From Polynucleobacter sp. (lineage in GTDB: Bacteria; Pseudomonadota; Gammaproteobacteria; Burkholderiales; Burkholderiaceae): a stretch of DNA of 5,864 nucleotides. A program made the translations under genes and the position numbers. The notes beneath the pieces were generated by a model. That model saw only the letters and a program-made list of their open reading frames with translations, had not been told where the DNA came from and searched no databases. This document shows positions 1 through 5,864 of this stretch, piece by piece; position 1 is the stretch's first letter, and each line of letters starts with the position of its first letter. The stretch is from NCBI GenBank assembly GCA_023253245.1, contig JALRHB010000084.1:1-5864 (forward strand), given 5' to 3'.

Positions 1-84
1 ATGAATGCGTTTGAAAGAGTGCTCAATCCTTAGAAATATATTTGAGCGAATCCAATATACAAAATTACTCTTTCACCCGTAAAC
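1..84. other. Non-coding left edge, downstream of the Rrf2 gene
   Basis: This short stretch follows the stop codon of the minus-strand regulator gene and I find no gene wholly inside it. Frame 1 on the plus strand is open from base 1 to a TAG at 31-33, so it could be the last codons of a convergent gene that begins outside the window. Ten codons are too few to identify anything. The remainder is AT-rich and carries the nested inverted repeats listed separately. Confidence 0.5.
12..75. repeat. Nested inverted repeats, possible weak transcription end
   Basis: The outer arms TGAAAGAGT (12-20) and ACTCTTTCA (67-75) are perfect 9-bp complements separated by 46 bases. Directly inside the left arm, GCTCAA (21-26) pairs with TTGAGC (42-47) across a 15-base loop. 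The position, just after the stop of the minus-strand regulator gene, suits a transcript end. However, neither arm is followed by a T-run on either strand, so a canonical intrinsic terminator is not supported. In AT-rich DNA these pairings may partly be chance. Confidence 0.3.
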
Positions 85-633
85 TCATGCCTTATTCAGC
101 TTTAAGTATTTGCCGAATGAAAAAATTGAATTAGGCCCTAACTGCGGTTTAATTTTTTTAGCAACAGGCTTCTTAATTGTTTTTTCTAGAGACTTATTTT
201 CAGCGCCCTGCTTAAGCTTGGTCTTTATACATGGCAAGCCCTTCGTGCTGGGCTCAATCTTAATTACAGAGTCTTTGAGGGTCTTAGCAAGCGTGATCTG
301 AGACATCTTCTCGAGCATAAAAACTTGTAAATCAGACCAGAGCTCTGCACCCAATTCTTTGCCAGGAGATTGCTCGCCATCAATGATGCGCACAACGTCT
401 TTCAATGAAATTTTTTCAGGATCAGCAAGTAAGGAATATCCACCTCCGGGCCCCCGATGGCTCTGAATCATGCCTGCAGCTTTAAGAGCGGAAAAAATTA
501 ATTCCAAATAAGAGAGAGACAGCCCTTGCCTCTGACTAATCAGTGGCATAGAAATCGCGTAGCCTTGCTTGGTGTGCGCAGCAATATCCAAAAGGACATT
601 AAATGCAATTTTGCTTTTACTGGATATTCTCAT
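85..633 (-). CDS. Rrf2-family transcriptional regulator without Fe-S ligands
   Basis: This encodes a predicted DNA-binding repressor or activator of the Rrf2 family (relatives IscR, NsrR, CymR), 182 residues long and cytoplasmic. I place the start at the ATG at 633, because MRISSKSKIAFNVLLDIAAH matches the usual family N-terminus. A TTG at 651 would add six residues without support. The winged helix-turn-helix covers about residues 1-80, with a recognition region near 28-55 and the family wing motif RGPGGGY at 60-66. The dimerisation helix follows (ELWSDLQVF to ITLAKTL, about 97-119). IscR has three cysteines just before this helix; here that loop is short and cysteine-free, and the only cysteine in the protein is C135. 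Residues 131-182 form a tail with 14 lysines that is not typical of the family. The gene diverges from ahpC, so control of ahpCF, of itself, or of both is an inference. Its ligand or signal is unknown. Confidence 0.85.
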   Translation of the reverse strand: MRISSKSKIAFNVLLDIAAHTKQGYAISMPLISQRQGLSLSYLELIFSALKAAGMIQSHRGPGGGYSLLADPEKISLKDVVRIIDGEQSPGKELGAELWSDLQVFMLEKMSQITLAKTLKDSVIKIEPSTKGLPCIKTKLKQGAENKSLEKTIKKPVAKKIKPQLGPNSIFSFGKYLKLNKA

Positions 634-695
634 GTGTTCAGCATACCCCAATCACTCTCGAATGCAATATCCACTTATTTTTGAAGGGGTATTAG

Positions 696-720
696 AGATA
701 TGGCTCTCAAGCCATTATCT
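696..720. promoter_or_regulatory. Imperfect palindrome, candidate operator 1
   Basis: ATGGCT (700-705) and AGCCAT (710-715) are perfect 6-bp complements around CTCA. Flanking AGAT (696-699) and ATCT (717-720) extend the dyad, with one unpaired T at 716. The full element is about 25 bp, similar in size to the two-half-site operators bound by Rrf2-family dimers; NsrR boxes also begin AGAT and end ATCT. It lies in the divergent region between the Rrf2 gene and ahpC, upstream of the putative ahpC -35 element. Binding by the neighbouring regulator is an inference. Confidence 0.45.
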
Positions 721-731
721 ATTTAATAGAT
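717..731. promoter_or_regulatory. Perfect 15-bp palindrome, candidate operator 2
   Basis: ATCTATTTAATAGAT is a perfect dyad with 7-bp arms around a central T at 724. It shares four bases (717-720) with the end of the upstream palindrome and overlaps by one base the putative ahpC -35 hexamer at 731-736. A protein bound here would interfere with, or contact, RNA polymerase at the ahpC promoter. The site is AT-rich, so chance symmetry cannot be excluded. The tandem arrangement of two overlapping dyads makes a regulatory role more likely than either dyad would alone. Confidence 0.4.
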
Positions 732-759
732 TGAATTTATTAATATTATTAAATATACA
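731..759 (+). promoter_or_regulatory. Putative sigma70-type promoter of ahpCF
   Basis: TTGAAT (731-736) and TATACA (754-759) are separated by exactly 17 bases. Each matches four of six consensus positions, and the spacer is almost pure A/T. Transcription would start near 766, giving a leader of about 60 bases before ahpC. The best alternative -10, TATTAT at 744-749, has no acceptable -35 at the right distance. The AT-only surroundings make hexamer calls uncertain. Confidence 0.45.
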
Positions 760-825
760 AATAAAAATATTTGCTGCAAAATGATCCTGTCGTGCAAGTA
801 ACAACCTATTTCTAAAGGAGAAACC

Positions 826-1389
826 ATGTCAGTAATCAATACAGCAGTACAACCGTTCAAAACCCAGGCTTACCATAACGGCAAGTTCATCACCGTTTCA
901 GATGAGAGCTTAAAAGGCAAGTGGTCCGTTTTTATCTTCATGCCAGCAGCATTCACCTTCAATTGCCCCACTGAAATTGAAGATGCTGCCGATAACTATG
1001 CTGAATTTCAAAAATTGGGCGCAGAAGTGTACATCGTCACCACAGATACTCATTTCTCACACAAAGTGTGGCATGAAACCTCACCAGCAGTTGGTAAGGC
1101 GAAGTTTCCATTGGTTGGTGACCCAACCCACACATTAACCCGAAACTTTGATGTCCATATTGATGATGAAGGATTGGCATTGCGTGGCACATTCATCATT
1201 AATCCAGAGGGCGTGATTAAAACGGCAGAAATTCATTCAAATGAAATTGCACGTGATGTTTCCGAAACTCTGCGCAAACTAAAAGCAGCTCAATATACTG
1301 CCGCGCATCCTGGTGAAGTGTGCCCAGCAAAGTGGAAAGAAGGTGCAGCAACCTTGACTCCATCTTTGGATCTCGTAGGCAAGATCTAA
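826..1389 (+). CDS. ahpC: Alkyl hydroperoxide reductase peroxidase subunit AhpC
   Basis: This is a typical 2-Cys peroxiredoxin of the AhpC class. It is cytoplasmic and reduces hydrogen peroxide, organic hydroperoxides and, in the family, peroxynitrite. Its 187 residues equal the length of E. coli AhpC and it aligns end to end. The active site follows PxxxTxxC, with P40, T44 and peroxidatic C47 followed by PTE (48-50). The catalytic arginine is R120, and resolving C166 sits in the motif HPGEVCPAKW. The C-terminus SLDLVGKI carries the helix after the resolving cysteine that is typical of sensitive, decamer-forming AhpC. The ATG at 826 follows a strong Shine-Dalgarno sequence (AAAGGAG at 814-820, five bases away) and gives the conserved MSVINT start. 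The active site reads MPAAFTFNC where E. coli has YPADFTFVC; I regard this as a normal betaproteobacterial variant. The gene is first in an operon with ahpF, which regenerates the protein. Confidence 0.98.
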   Translation: MSVINTAVQPFKTQAYHNGKFITVSDESLKGKWSVFIFMPAAFTFNCPTEIEDAADNYAEFQKLGAEVYIVTTDTHFSHKVWHETSPAVGKAKFPLVGDPTHTLTRNFDVHIDDEGLALRGTFIINPEGVIKTAEIHSNEIARDVSETLRKLKAAQYTAAHPGEVCPAKWKEGAATLTPSLDLVGKI

Positions 1390-1408
1390 AAACCTGTCAA
1401 GCAATTAG

Positions 1409-1439
1409 CCAATATGACTCTCCTCGGAGAGTCTATTGG
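1409..1439 (+). ncRNA. Intergenic hairpin A between ahpC and ahpF (alternative fold)
   Basis: CCAATA (1409-1414) pairs with TATTGG (1434-1439), and GACTCTC (1416-1422) pairs with GAGAGTC (1427-1433), around a CTCG tetraloop. Only T1415 is bulged, giving 13 Watson-Crick pairs. The hairpin begins 19 bases after the ahpC stop codon. It is not followed by a T-run, so it does not look like a canonical terminator. It shares bases 1432-1439 with hairpin B, and the two cannot form together. Likely roles are protection of the ahpC 3' end, RNA processing or attenuation; these are inferences. Confidence 0.6.
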
Positions 1440-1472
1440 AGAGAGAGGCGATCAGACTTTTTCTCCAATAGA
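1432..1472 (+). ncRNA. Intergenic hairpin B upstream of ahpF (alternative fold)
   Basis: TCTATTGGAGA (1432-1442) is the perfect 11-bp complement of TCTCCAATAGA (1462-1472). The stem continues inward through five more pairs, two of them G-U, to G1447-C1457. This leaves a nine-base loop at 1448-1456 and a 16-pair stem. It ends 32 bases before the ahpF start and leaves the ahpF Shine-Dalgarno sequence (AGGA at 1494-1497) free. A T5 run occurs only at 1484-1488, too far away for a standard intrinsic terminator. The left arm is the same segment that closes hairpin A. At the DNA level the inverted repeat could instead be a protein-binding site. Confidence 0.6.
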
Positions 1473-1504
1473 TACATAAAGAAATTTTTCATTAGGAAAT
1501 AATC

Positions 1505-3049
1505 ATGTTAGATAGCAATATTAAATCGCAACTTAAAGCATACTTTGAAAGAATCGTGAGTCCAATTGAGCTCATCGCAACTCTTGATGACAGCACTCAA
1601 TCAAAAGAGATGTTAGAGCTTTTAAACGAAGTGGCGGAGCAATCTGAAAAGGTGACTGTTAGCACTTCTGGAAACAGCAAAAACGTTCCAAGTTTTACTG
1701 TTGGCAGAAACGGAGAGGCCGCGCGCATTAGCTTCTCAGGCATCCCCATGGGCCATGAGATGACTTCGTTTATCTTGGCTATCTTGCAAGTCAGCGGCTA
1801 CCCGCCAAAGGTGGAGCAAGCCATCTTAGAAAGCATTCGAGGGCTTAGCAAGCCCATGCGCTTTCAGACCTTTATCTCTCTGTCATGCCATAACTGTCCT
1901 GACGTAGTACAGGCCTTGAACTTAATGGCAGCAATCAATCCCAACATTGAACATGAAATGATAGATGGCGCGCTCTATCAAAACTTAGTAGATCAATATC
2001 AAATTATGGCTGTGCCAACAGTCATCATGAATGGTGAGGTATTTAGCCAAGGGCGCATGACAGTAGAAGAGATTGTGGCCAAGTTGGATACAGGCTCGGC
2101 TGCACGTGATGCTGAAAGGTTCAACGCCAAGGCTACATTTGACTCTCTCATCATTGGTGGCGGTCCTGCAGGCGCCTCTGCTGCGATTTACTCCGCCCGC
2201 AAAGGCATCCGCACCGGTATTGTTGCTCAACGCTTTGGAGGCCAGGTAGCAGATACCGTTGGTATTGAAAACTTCATTTCCGTAAAGGAAACGGAAGGAC
2301 CTAAACTCGTAACGGCGCTTGAACAGCACGTTAAAGAGTATGAGGTGGATATCATGAATCTACAGACAGCCACCCAACTTGAAAAAGTGGGCGACGAGTT
2401 ACGAGTAACACTTGAGAATGGCGCTGTTTTGAAGAGTAAAACAGTCATTTTAAGCACTGGCGCACGTTGGCGTGAAATGAATGTTCCTGGAGAGCAGGAA
2501 TATCGCGGCAAAGGCGTGGCTTACTGCCCTCACTGTGATGGTCCTTTGTATAAAGGGAAAGATGTTGCTGTTATTGGCGGTGGCAATTCAGGGGTAGAGG
2601 CTGCCATTGATTTAGCAGGCATTGTTAAGCATGTGACCTTAGTAGAGTTCGATACTAAATTACGCGCTGATGCGGTGTTACAGAAAAAACTCTATAGCTT
2701 GCCCAATATCACGGTCATTACCAATGCATTAAGCAAAGAAGTTCTAGGCGCCAATGGCAAGGTGACGACCTTGCGTTATGAAGATCGTGCAAGTGGAGAG
2801 ATGCATGACATCGCACTTGAGGGTATCTTTGTACAAATTGGTCTATTGCCGAATACTGATTGGCTCAAAGGCACCATTGATTTATCTCCTCGCGGTGAAA
2901 TTGTGATTGACGCTAAAGGAGAAACATCGATGCCTGGTGTATTTGCAGCAGGTGACTGCACTACTGTGCCCTATAAGCAAATTATTATTGCTATGGGTGA
3001 AGGTGCGAAAGCCTCTTTATCTTCTTTTGATTATTTGATTCGCACCTAG
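1505..3049 (+). CDS. ahpF: Alkyl hydroperoxide reductase flavoprotein subunit AhpF
   Basis: This is the NADH:peroxiredoxin oxidoreductase that re-reduces AhpC. It has 514 residues, against 521 in E. coli, and is collinear throughout from MLDSNIKSQLKAYFE to FDYLIRT. Residues 1-200 are the tandem thioredoxin-fold N-terminal domain, with the redox pair C128-H-N-C131 that passes electrons to AhpC. Residues about 212-514 form the thioredoxin-reductase-like module: FAD Rossmann motif GGGPAG at 218-223, active-site C341-P-H-C344, NADH-binding GGGNSG at 358-363, and the second FAD motif AAGDCT at 481-486. All catalytic cysteines are present, so the enzyme looks functional. The ATG at 1505 is chosen because it matches the E. 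coli N-terminus and follows AGGA at 1494-1497 with seven bases of spacing. It lies 115 bases after ahpC, and the gap holds two alternative hairpins. It is probably cotranscribed with ahpC, although a separate promoter in the gap cannot be excluded. Confidence 0.98.
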   Translation: MLDSNIKSQLKAYFERIVSPIELIATLDDSTQSKEMLELLNEVAEQSEKVTVSTSGNSKNVPSFTVGRNGEAARISFSGIPMGHEMTSFILAILQVSGYPPKVEQAILESIRGLSKPMRFQTFISLSCHNCPDVVQALNLMAAINPNIEHEMIDGALYQNLVDQYQIMAVPTVIMNGEVFSQGRMTVEEIVAKLDTGSAARDAERFNAKATFDSLIIGGGPAGASAAIYSARKGIRTGIVAQRFGGQVADTVGIENFISVKETEGPKLVTALEQHVKEYEVDIMNLQTATQLEKVGDELRVTLENGAVLKSKTVILSTGARWREMNVPGEQEYRGKGVAYCPHCDGPLYKGKDVAVIGGGNSGVEAAIDLAGIVKHVTLVEFDTKLRADAVLQKKLYSLPNITVITNALSKEVLGANGKVTTLRYEDRASGEMHDIALEGIFVQIGLLPNTDWLKGTIDLSPRGEIVIDAKGETSMPGVFAAGDCTTVPYKQIIIAMGEGAKASLSSFDYLIRT

Positions 3050-3069
3050 TATTTCTTGTTAAGCAAGTG

Positions 3070-3097
3070 AAAACTCCCGATCTGAATCGGGAGTTTT
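3070..3097. terminator. Bidirectional intrinsic terminator between convergent genes
   Basis: AAAACTCCCGAT (3070-3081) and ATCGGGAGTTTT (3086-3097) are perfect 12-bp complements around a CTGA loop. The GC core is flanked by A4 on the left and T4 on the right, so the element has a short U-tract when read from either strand. It lies 20 bases after the ahpF stop and 12 bases beyond the stop of the minus-strand flavoprotein gene, as expected for a terminator shared by convergent genes. The U-tract is only four bases, so termination may be incomplete. Confidence 0.92.
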
Positions 3098-3109
3098 GCA
3101 TTTACATCT

Positions 3110-5864
3110 TTAATTTTGCCTAGACTGAGCTTGATGAGCCATCTGCAAAAGCTGGGCTAAATGCGTTACTTTGCGACCCGTCTCTTGTTCAATTTGTTCG
3201 CGACAACTAAATCCATTAGTCAGAATAATGGTGTTTTGATTGGCAGCGCGAACTGCAGGTAAAAGAACTAATTCACCAACAGCTTTAGATATCTCCACAT
3301 GCTCTGGATTAAATCCAAACGATCCAGCCATGCCACAGCAACCACTGTCAATAAAGTTGGCTTTAGCGCCTAGAGCACTCAAGAGAGCCATATCACCTTT
3401 GGTGCCAAATAGGGACTTCTGATGACAATGGGAATGAACCAAAATTTCGCAATCCAATGGCGGCGGGACATAGCCTTGTTCGTGGAGAAAATCTCCCAAT
3501 AAATAAGTATTAGCTGCTAAAAGCTTGGCCCTTGGATCATCAGGGAAGAACTTGAGCAATTCATCTTTAAAGACAGACATACAGCCAGGCTCAAGACCGA
3601 CTACTGCAATTGGTGCATTCTCATTAGCTTGAATTTCACTGCCGATGGCATCCAATATGGCCACTAGCTTTTGTTTAGCTAAATCTAAATAACCAAAATC
3701 ATAGAGTGGTCGACCACAACACAAAGGGGTTTTTGGCAATGTTGCAGTAAAACCAGCATGACCCAATACTTCCACTGCTGCGCTAGCTACTTCAGGATGA
3801 AAGTGCTCGCAAAAAGTATCCACCCACAGGATCACTTTTTTCTGACCTATTGAATTTTTTCCTGCCTTATTAAATTGCTTTCTGAATGATTGACTTGCAA
3901 ACTTGGGTAGCCTGCGAGTTTGGGCAACGCCTCCAATCCATTTGGCTAGAGACGACAGAATGGGTGTTTGCATTAGGCCATTGAGCAGCCAAGAAAACTG
4001 ACTTACCAATGGTGCCCAGTCACCTATACGCCCCATCGTTAAAGCTTGACGTGGTCTAGCATTTTTCTCATGGTAATGGGAAAGGAATTCAGCTTTGTAA
4101 GAAGCCATATCGACGTGCGCTGGGCAATCAGACTTACACCCTTTACAAGATAAGCAGGTATCAAGCGCTTCTTTGAGTTCCCTGCTCTCCCAGCCATCTT
4201 TAATCACTTCACCCTGCAGCATCTCCCAAAAGAGTCTAGAACGGCCTCGCGTAGAGAAGCGCTCTTCTTTGGTCGCGCGATAACTTGGGCACATGGTACC
4301 GAGTTTCTCACTGCGGCATTTACCCATTCCAACACAGCGCTCCACCGCCCTTTGAAAACCATTCCCCTCTTGACTCAAAAAATTCAAGCGGGTTTTGATA
4401 TTCACTACTTTGTACTCTGGACCCATCCGCAGATTTTCATCAACACGATAGGGGTAAACTACCTTGCCAGGATTAAGTCGATTCTGAGGATCCCAGATGC
4501 GCTTGAATTCACGCATCGCTTCCATAAGCTCTTCACCAAACATAATTGGCAAAAACTCTGCTCTAGCTTGACCATCACCATGCTCACCTGTTAATGAGCC
4601 GCCAAACTCCACAACGAGAGTGGCAGCATCTCGAATAAAGGATCTAAATTGCGTCACACCCTCTGCTGTGCGCAAGTTAAACGTAATGCGCGCATGAATA
4701 CAACCATCACCAAAGTGGCCATATAGAGATGTCTCATAACCATATGAGTCAACTAATTTTTGGAAGGCTCGCAGGTACTCGCCCAAACGTGTTGGATCAA
4801 CCGCAGCATCCTCCCAACCAACTACTGGATCAGGAGAATTAGGATCGATTGAGAGATGGGTTGCTGAGGCACCATTCTCCCGAATTGACCAAATACGCTT
4901 TTGCAGCACCGGATCTGGCACTAGCCAAGAAGATGGTTTTGGGCCTTTTGTTCGATTCTTAAAATATTCCTGAGCACGCTCAGCCTGAGCAATAGCCCCC
5001 TCGAGTGTGTCATCGCCAAACTCCACTACAACCCAAGCGTTACCTTCAGGCAACAAATCAATCTCGGCCTTTGCTAAATTGCGCTGCTGCAAACCACGAA
5101 TAATTTTGTAATCTAAACCTTCAATGGCAATCGGATGAAAGCTTTGATATTCCGGAACTGCATCTCCTGCTAAATAAATATCATCAAATCCCAATACAAG
5201 AACAACACGCTTAGCTGGGCTTTTGACTAATCTCACTTTTGCAGCAAGCGTAAGCGCACAAGTACCCTCAGTACCAACAAGTGCTCGCGCTACGTTAAAA
5301 CCATTTTCAGGAAGTAACTGGTCAAGGTTATACCCCGATACTCGACGCTTAATGTTCGGAAATCGTGCGCGGATCAAATCTGCATAGCGATTTCGCAAAT
5401 TGAGTAGATCACTATAGATCTGACCCTTACGACCACCCGCCGCAATAATTTCTTCCAACTCTTGGTCTGATGTTGGGCCGACCCAAAAGCGCTCTCCATC
5501 ATAGGTCATGATTTCAAGCGCTTCAGTGTTCTCAAGAGTCTTGCCTGCCATCACTGAATGAGCGCCACAAGAATTATTTGCTACCATACCCCCCAAAGTG
5601 CAACGACTATGGGTTGATGGATCTGGAGCAAAAGTTAAACCATACACTTCTGCCGCATCTCGCAATGAGTCACAAATCACTCCAGGCTCGACAATCGCGG
5701 AGCCAGCAGCAGGATCCAATGAGAGGATATGATTGCAATACTTTGAGATATCAAAGACAACTGCATGATTGACAGTCTGCCCATTCATAGATGTGCCAGC
5801 ACCACGCATCAACACAGGTGCATGATGACGATGGCAAATTTCAATACCCTTGATGAACTCTTCT
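3110..5864 (-). CDS. FAD-binding and Fe-S-binding oxidoreductase, YdiJ-like, 5'-partial
   Basis: This is a large 2-hydroxyacid-type dehydrogenase that fuses a GlcD-like flavin domain to a GlpC-like iron-sulfur domain. The reading frame is open to the window edge, so 917 residues are visible; relatives such as E. coli YdiJ have about 1,000, so probably about 100 are missing. The GTG at 5815 is not the start, because conserved family sequence (RGAGTSMNGQ at visible residues 20-29) begins right behind it and coding continues upstream. In order: FAD-binding domain with LGGMVANNSCGAHS (90-103) and ALVGTEGT; FAD-oxidase C-terminal domain with GHFGDG and GEHGDG (426-431); a ferredoxin-like region with C510, C516, C525 and then CLSCKGCKSDCP (C570, C573, C576, C580); and two cysteine-rich CCG domains (CCG at 715-717 with C761, and at 842-844 with C887). 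Electrons from the oxidised hydroxyacid would pass through FAD to Fe-S clusters and an acceptor. YdiJ acts on D-2-hydroxyglutarate; the substrate here cannot be read from sequence. No membrane segment is evident. It converges on ahpF and has no visible functional link to it. Confidence 0.92.
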   Translation of the reverse strand, partial: EEFIKGIEICHRHHAPVLMRGAGTSMNGQTVNHAVVFDISKYCNHILSLDPAAGSAIVEPGVICDSLRDAAEVYGLTFAPDPSTHSRCTLGGMVANNSCGAHSVMAGKTLENTEALEIMTYDGERFWVGPTSDQELEEIIAAGGRKGQIYSDLLNLRNRYADLIRARFPNIKRRVSGYNLDQLLPENGFNVARALVGTEGTCALTLAAKVRLVKSPAKRVVLVLGFDDIYLAGDAVPEYQSFHPIAIEGLDYKIIRGLQQRNLAKAEIDLLPEGNAWVVVEFGDDTLEGAIAQAERAQEYFKNRTKGPKPSSWLVPDPVLQKRIWSIRENGASATHLSIDPNSPDPVVGWEDAAVDPTRLGEYLRAFQKLVDSYGYETSLYGHFGDGCIHARITFNLRTAEGVTQFRSFIRDAATLVVEFGGSLTGEHGDGQARAEFLPIMFGEELMEAMREFKRIWDPQNRLNPGKVVYPYRVDENLRMGPEYKVVNIKTRLNFLSQEGNGFQRAVERCVGMGKCRSEKLGTMCPSYRATKEERFSTRGRSRLFWEMLQGEVIKDGWESRELKEALDTCLSCKGCKSDCPAHVDMASYKAEFLSHYHEKNARPRQALTMGRIGDWAPLVSQFSWLLNGLMQTPILSSLAKWIGGVAQTRRLPKFASQSFRKQFNKAGKNSIGQKKVILWVDTFCEHFHPEVASAAVEVLGHAGFTATLPKTPLCCGRPLYDFGYLDLAKQKLVAILDAIGSEIQANENAPIAVVGLEPGCMSVFKDELLKFFPDDPRAKLLAANTYLLGDFLHEQGYVPPPLDCEILVHSHCHQKSLFGTKGDMALLSALGAKANFIDSGCCGMAGSFGFNPEHVEISKAVGELVLLPAVRAANQNTIILTNGFSCREQIEQETGRKVTHLAQLLQMAHQAQSRQN

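Noticed and set aside
1..33. C-terminal end of a plus-strand gene finishing at TAG 31-33
   Set aside because: Only ten codons are visible, with no recognisable family sequence. The open frame could be chance.
634..651. Longer regulator starting at a TTG at 651
   Set aside because: The six extra residues (TTG-Gly-Tyr-Ala-Glu-His) precede the standard Rrf2 N-terminus, and the in-frame ATG at 633 fits the family.
633..667. Possible minus-strand promoter TTGCAT (667-662), 16 bases, TATGCT (645-640), implying a leaderless regulator mRNA
   Set aside because: The hexamers match consensus only partly, and a start of transcription exactly at the ATG would be exceptional. Without 5'-end data it is no better than chance.
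726..740. OxyR-like half element, ATAG then seven bases then TTAT
   Set aside because: The OxyR site needs four such tetranucleotides at regular spacing. The next two positions (748-751 and 759-762) match poorly, and AT-rich DNA produces such fragments by chance.
939..968. Active-site wording MPAAFTFNC in AhpC as a functional anomaly compared with YPADFTFVC
   Set aside because: The catalytic P, T, C and R residues are all kept, and this wording is, as far as I recall, common in betaproteobacterial AhpC.
1432..1488. Hairpin B as a Rho-independent terminator after ahpC
   Set aside because: The T-rich bases lie inside the stem (1458-1462). The next T5 run is at 1484-1488, 11 bases past the stem, so the form is wrong for intrinsic termination.
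1985..2961. Open frames on the minus strand inside ahpF (1985-2329, 2227-2511, 2776-2961)
   Set aside because: They lie antisense to strongly conserved ahpF coding sequence, have no recognisable domains and read like reverse-strand shadows.
4352..5772. Open frames on the plus strand inside the flavoprotein gene (4352-4594, 5578-5772)
   Set aside because: They are antisense to conserved flavin and iron-sulfur domains and show no protein family features.

Overview
The window reads as bacterial chromosome, most likely from a betaproteobacterium of the Burkholderiales. The AhpC has the wording FMPAAFTFNCPTEIEDAA around its active site, which I associate with Burkholderia/Bordetella-type AhpC. 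The rather AT-rich composition with long AT-only intergenic runs would fit a small-genome freshwater member such as Polynucleobacter. The genus is an inference from memory, not a database result. I see no mobile element, CRISPR array, tRNA or rRNA.

Layout. Positions 1-84 are a short non-coding edge with weak nested inverted repeats. On the minus strand, 85-633 encodes an Rrf2-family winged-helix regulator that lacks the iron-sulfur ligands of IscR and has a long lysine-rich tail. A 192-bp AT-rich divergent region (634-825) follows, with two adjoining palindromes and a plausible sigma70-type promoter. On the plus strand come ahpC (826-1389) and ahpF (1505-3049), which together encode the NADH-dependent alkyl hydroperoxide reductase. 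The 115-bp gap between them can fold into either of two strong hairpins that share a strand and so exclude each other. A symmetrical terminator (3070-3097) separates ahpF from a convergent minus-strand gene (3110 to beyond 5864). That gene encodes a very large FAD- and iron-sulfur-binding oxidoreductase of the YdiJ/GlcD-GlpC fusion type, and its start lies outside the window.

How the parts work together. AhpF takes electrons from NADH through FAD and two CxxC dithiols to AhpC, which reduces hydrogen peroxide and organic hydroperoxides. The divergent Rrf2 regulator is the obvious candidate controller of ahpCF, and the palindromes next to the ahpC -35 element are its candidate operators. The paired hairpins between ahpC and ahpF could set the ratio of the abundant peroxiredoxin to its reductase. 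The flavoprotein gene is convergent and separately transcribed, and nothing in the sequence ties it to peroxide defence. Most of the window is ordinary. The parts worth a second look are the intergenic RNA structure, the operator-like region and the cluster-less regulator.
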